This document shows, piece by piece, positions 5,268 to 6,348 of a DNA stretch of 6,348 bases. Below the pieces are notes generated by a model, which was not told the origin of the DNA, ran no database searches, and was given only the letters and a program-made list of their open reading frames with translations. The DNA is from an uncultured Oscillospiraceae bacterium. GTDB taxonomy: Bacteria; Bacillota_A; Clostridia; Oscillospirales; Acutalibacteraceae. The stretch is taken from assembly GCA_900554165.1 (NCBI GenBank), contig USGR01000057.1, positions 1-6,348 on the forward strand, read 5' to 3'. Within the stretch, counting starts at the first letter, position 1. Each line of letters opens with the position of its first letter. The position numbers and the translations under genes are program-made.

Positions 5268-5413
5268 AATACGATAATGTAAATAATCAATATGTAAAAA
5301 TGGTACCGAGAAATCGCTTAGACAAGCTTTGCAATTTTATGTTAATATGTTCTGCAGATATATACATATAGCTCATCGAGCAATTAATACCGCGGACTGC
5401 AAAAAATCTTATA

Positions 5414-6348
5414 TTATTCAAAGGACTGCTGGCCCGGCACGTCAAGCCCTAAGTGTCGGTAAGCCGCAGGAGTTACACATCTGCCCCTGCTTGTCCGCGT
5501 CAGAAAGCCGATTTGCATAAGATACGGCTCATATACATCTTCTATGGTAACGGCCTCTTCACCGACAGCCGCCGCCAGCGTCTCAAGCCCTACCGGACCG
5601 CCGCCGAAGCTCACTATTGCAGTTTTAAGCATACGCCTGTCAAAATCATCCAGGCCTATTTCATCTATCTCAAACCTGTCGAGCGCCTGCCGTGCCACCT
5701 CTTCAGTTATTCTCCCATCGTGCTTCACCTGCGCAACGTCGCGCACGCGCTTTAAAAGGCGGTTGGCAATTCGAGGCGTACCGCGTGAGCGGGAAGCTAT
5801 CTCCAGCGCGCCGTTTTCGTCTATATCTATCTTAAGTATGCCGGCCGATCGCGTTACAATAGTTGCAAGTTCTTGTGGCGAATAAAGCTCCAGTCGGAGC
5901 AGAACGCCAAATCTATCGCGCAGCGGCGCCGTAAGCTGGCCCGAACGCGTAGTAGCGCCAACAAGCGTAAATTTAGGCAAATCCAGCCGTATAGAGCGCG
6001 CCGACGGACCCTTGCCTATTATTATGTCCAGCGCAAAATCCTCCATTGCAGGATAAAGCACCTCTTCTATGCTGCGGCGCAGACGGTGAATTTCGTCTAT
6101 AAACAAAATGTCACCCTCGTTAAGATTACTGAGCAGCGCCGCCAAATCGCCCTGCTTTTCTATCGCTGGGCCGGATGTAACGCGCAGATTTACTCCCATT
6201 TCATTGGCTATTACGCCGGCTAAAGTTGTTTTTCCCAGTCCCGGAGGGCCGTAAAACAGCACATGATCCAGGGCGTCCTTCCTCTGCTTTGCCGCCTCTA
6301 TATAAATTTTCAGATTCGCCTTCGCCTTTTCCTGTCCGATATAATCCT
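5414..6348 (-). CDS. ruvB: Holliday junction branch-migration DNA helicase RuvB (5' end beyond window)
   Basis: RuvB is the hexameric AAA+ motor that, with RuvA, drives branch migration of Holliday junctions during recombination and repair. 310 residues are visible, starting [20 protein letters not shown] at the right edge. About 20-35 N-terminal residues are missing. Counting from the edge, visible motifs are Walker [10 protein letters not shown] (33-41), Walker [11 protein letters not shown] with Asp84-Glu85, sensor 1 LVGATTRSG, the arginine-finger region APLRDRFG (140-147), sensor 2 [10 protein letters not shown] (189-198) and the C-terminal winged helix ending with [26 protein letters not shown] at 6262 is only an internal valine, since conserved RuvB sequence continues upstream of it to the edge. 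The gene ends with TAA at 5414-5416. Upstream ruvA would be expected outside the window. Nothing in the sequence suggests loss of function. Confidence 0.98.
   Translation of the reverse strand, partial: DYIGQEKAKANLKIYIEAAKQRKDALDHVLFYGPPGLGKTTLAGVIANEMGVNLRVTSGPAIEKQGDLAALLSNLNEGDILFIDEIHRLRRSIEEVLYPAMEDFALDIIIGKGPSARSIRLDLPKFTLVGATTRSGQLTAPLRDRFGVLLRLELYSPQELATIVTRSAGILKIDIDENGALEIASRSRGTPRIANRLLKRVRDVAQVKHDGRITEEVARQALDRFEIDEIGLDDFDRRMLKTAIVSFGGGPVGLETLAAAVGEEAVTIEDVYEPYLMQIGFLTRTSRGRCVTPAAYRHLGLDVPGQQSFE

Larger units (their letters stand above)
4906..5413. other. 508-base AT-rich spacer between ruvB and the methyltransferase gene
   Basis: No recognisable gene family, tRNA or known RNA is seen here. 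The spacer contains, in transcription order, an AT-rich stretch after the ruvB stop with a small GCTC-GAT-GAGC hairpin and a possible short membrane ORF (5127-5267). A run of three inverted repeats follows (5087-5127, 5027-5048, 4998-5025), the last followed by five Ts. Last is the leader of the methyltransferase gene, with several TATAAA/TATACA-like sequences but no convincing -35/-10 pair. Confidence 0.7.

Noticed and set aside
6260..6262. GTG as the start of ruvB
   Set aside because: It encodes an internal valine in [10 protein letters not shown]. Conserved RuvB sequence continues upstream to the window edge, so the gene is simply cut by the edge.
1..6348. CRISPR array, tRNA or rRNA genes, insertion sequence or phage genes
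   Set aside because: No regularly spaced repeats, tRNA-like cloverleaf arms, rRNA-like sequence, transposase or integrase motifs were seen on either strand.

Overview
The window comes from a low-to-mid GC bacterium, most likely a member of the Clostridia (Bacillota), possibly from a gut community. This rests on the ecfA1-ecfA2-ecfT-truA gene order, the GGAGG-type ribosome binding sites and AT-rich spacers; no finer placement is safe. Every gene I can support lies on the minus strand, so transcription runs from high to low coordinates. Only housekeeping or core-metabolic genes are present, with no phage, CRISPR array, tRNA or rRNA. The more unusual material lies in the spacers.

In transcription order: ruvB (Holliday-junction branch-migration ATPase; its first residues lie beyond the right edge) ends at 5414. 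A 508-base spacer (4906-5413) follows. It holds one possible 46-residue single-span membrane peptide and a cluster of inverted repeats, one of them terminator-like. Next is a class I SAM-dependent methyltransferase of the RlmI-like/Methyltrans_SAM type (4045-4905). Then comes the ECF transporter core: ATPases ecfA1 (3094-3936) and ecfA2 (2215-3084), 9 bases apart. A 385-base spacer then separates ecfA2 from the transmembrane gene ecfT (1005-1829). These genes normally abut, and the spacer contains a GC-rich, repeat-like core. truA (tRNA pseudouridine synthase, 248-988) follows ecfT after 16 bases. At the left edge, a further gene starts at a TTG codon behind a perfect GGAGGT site and runs out of the window. 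Its promoter region carries overlapping inverted repeats.

EcfA1, EcfA2 and EcfT together form the energising module shared by several vitamin- or metal-specific S components. No S component is encoded here, which fits a group II (shared-module) ECF system. truA commonly rides in the same operon, with no known mechanistic link to transport. The methyltransferase upstream, in place of the ribosomal protein genes often found there, suggests a local rearrangement.

I found no convincing undescribed multi-gene system. The best leads are the element between ecfA2 and ecfT, the small membrane ORF after ruvB, and the operator-like repeats upstream of the left-edge gene.
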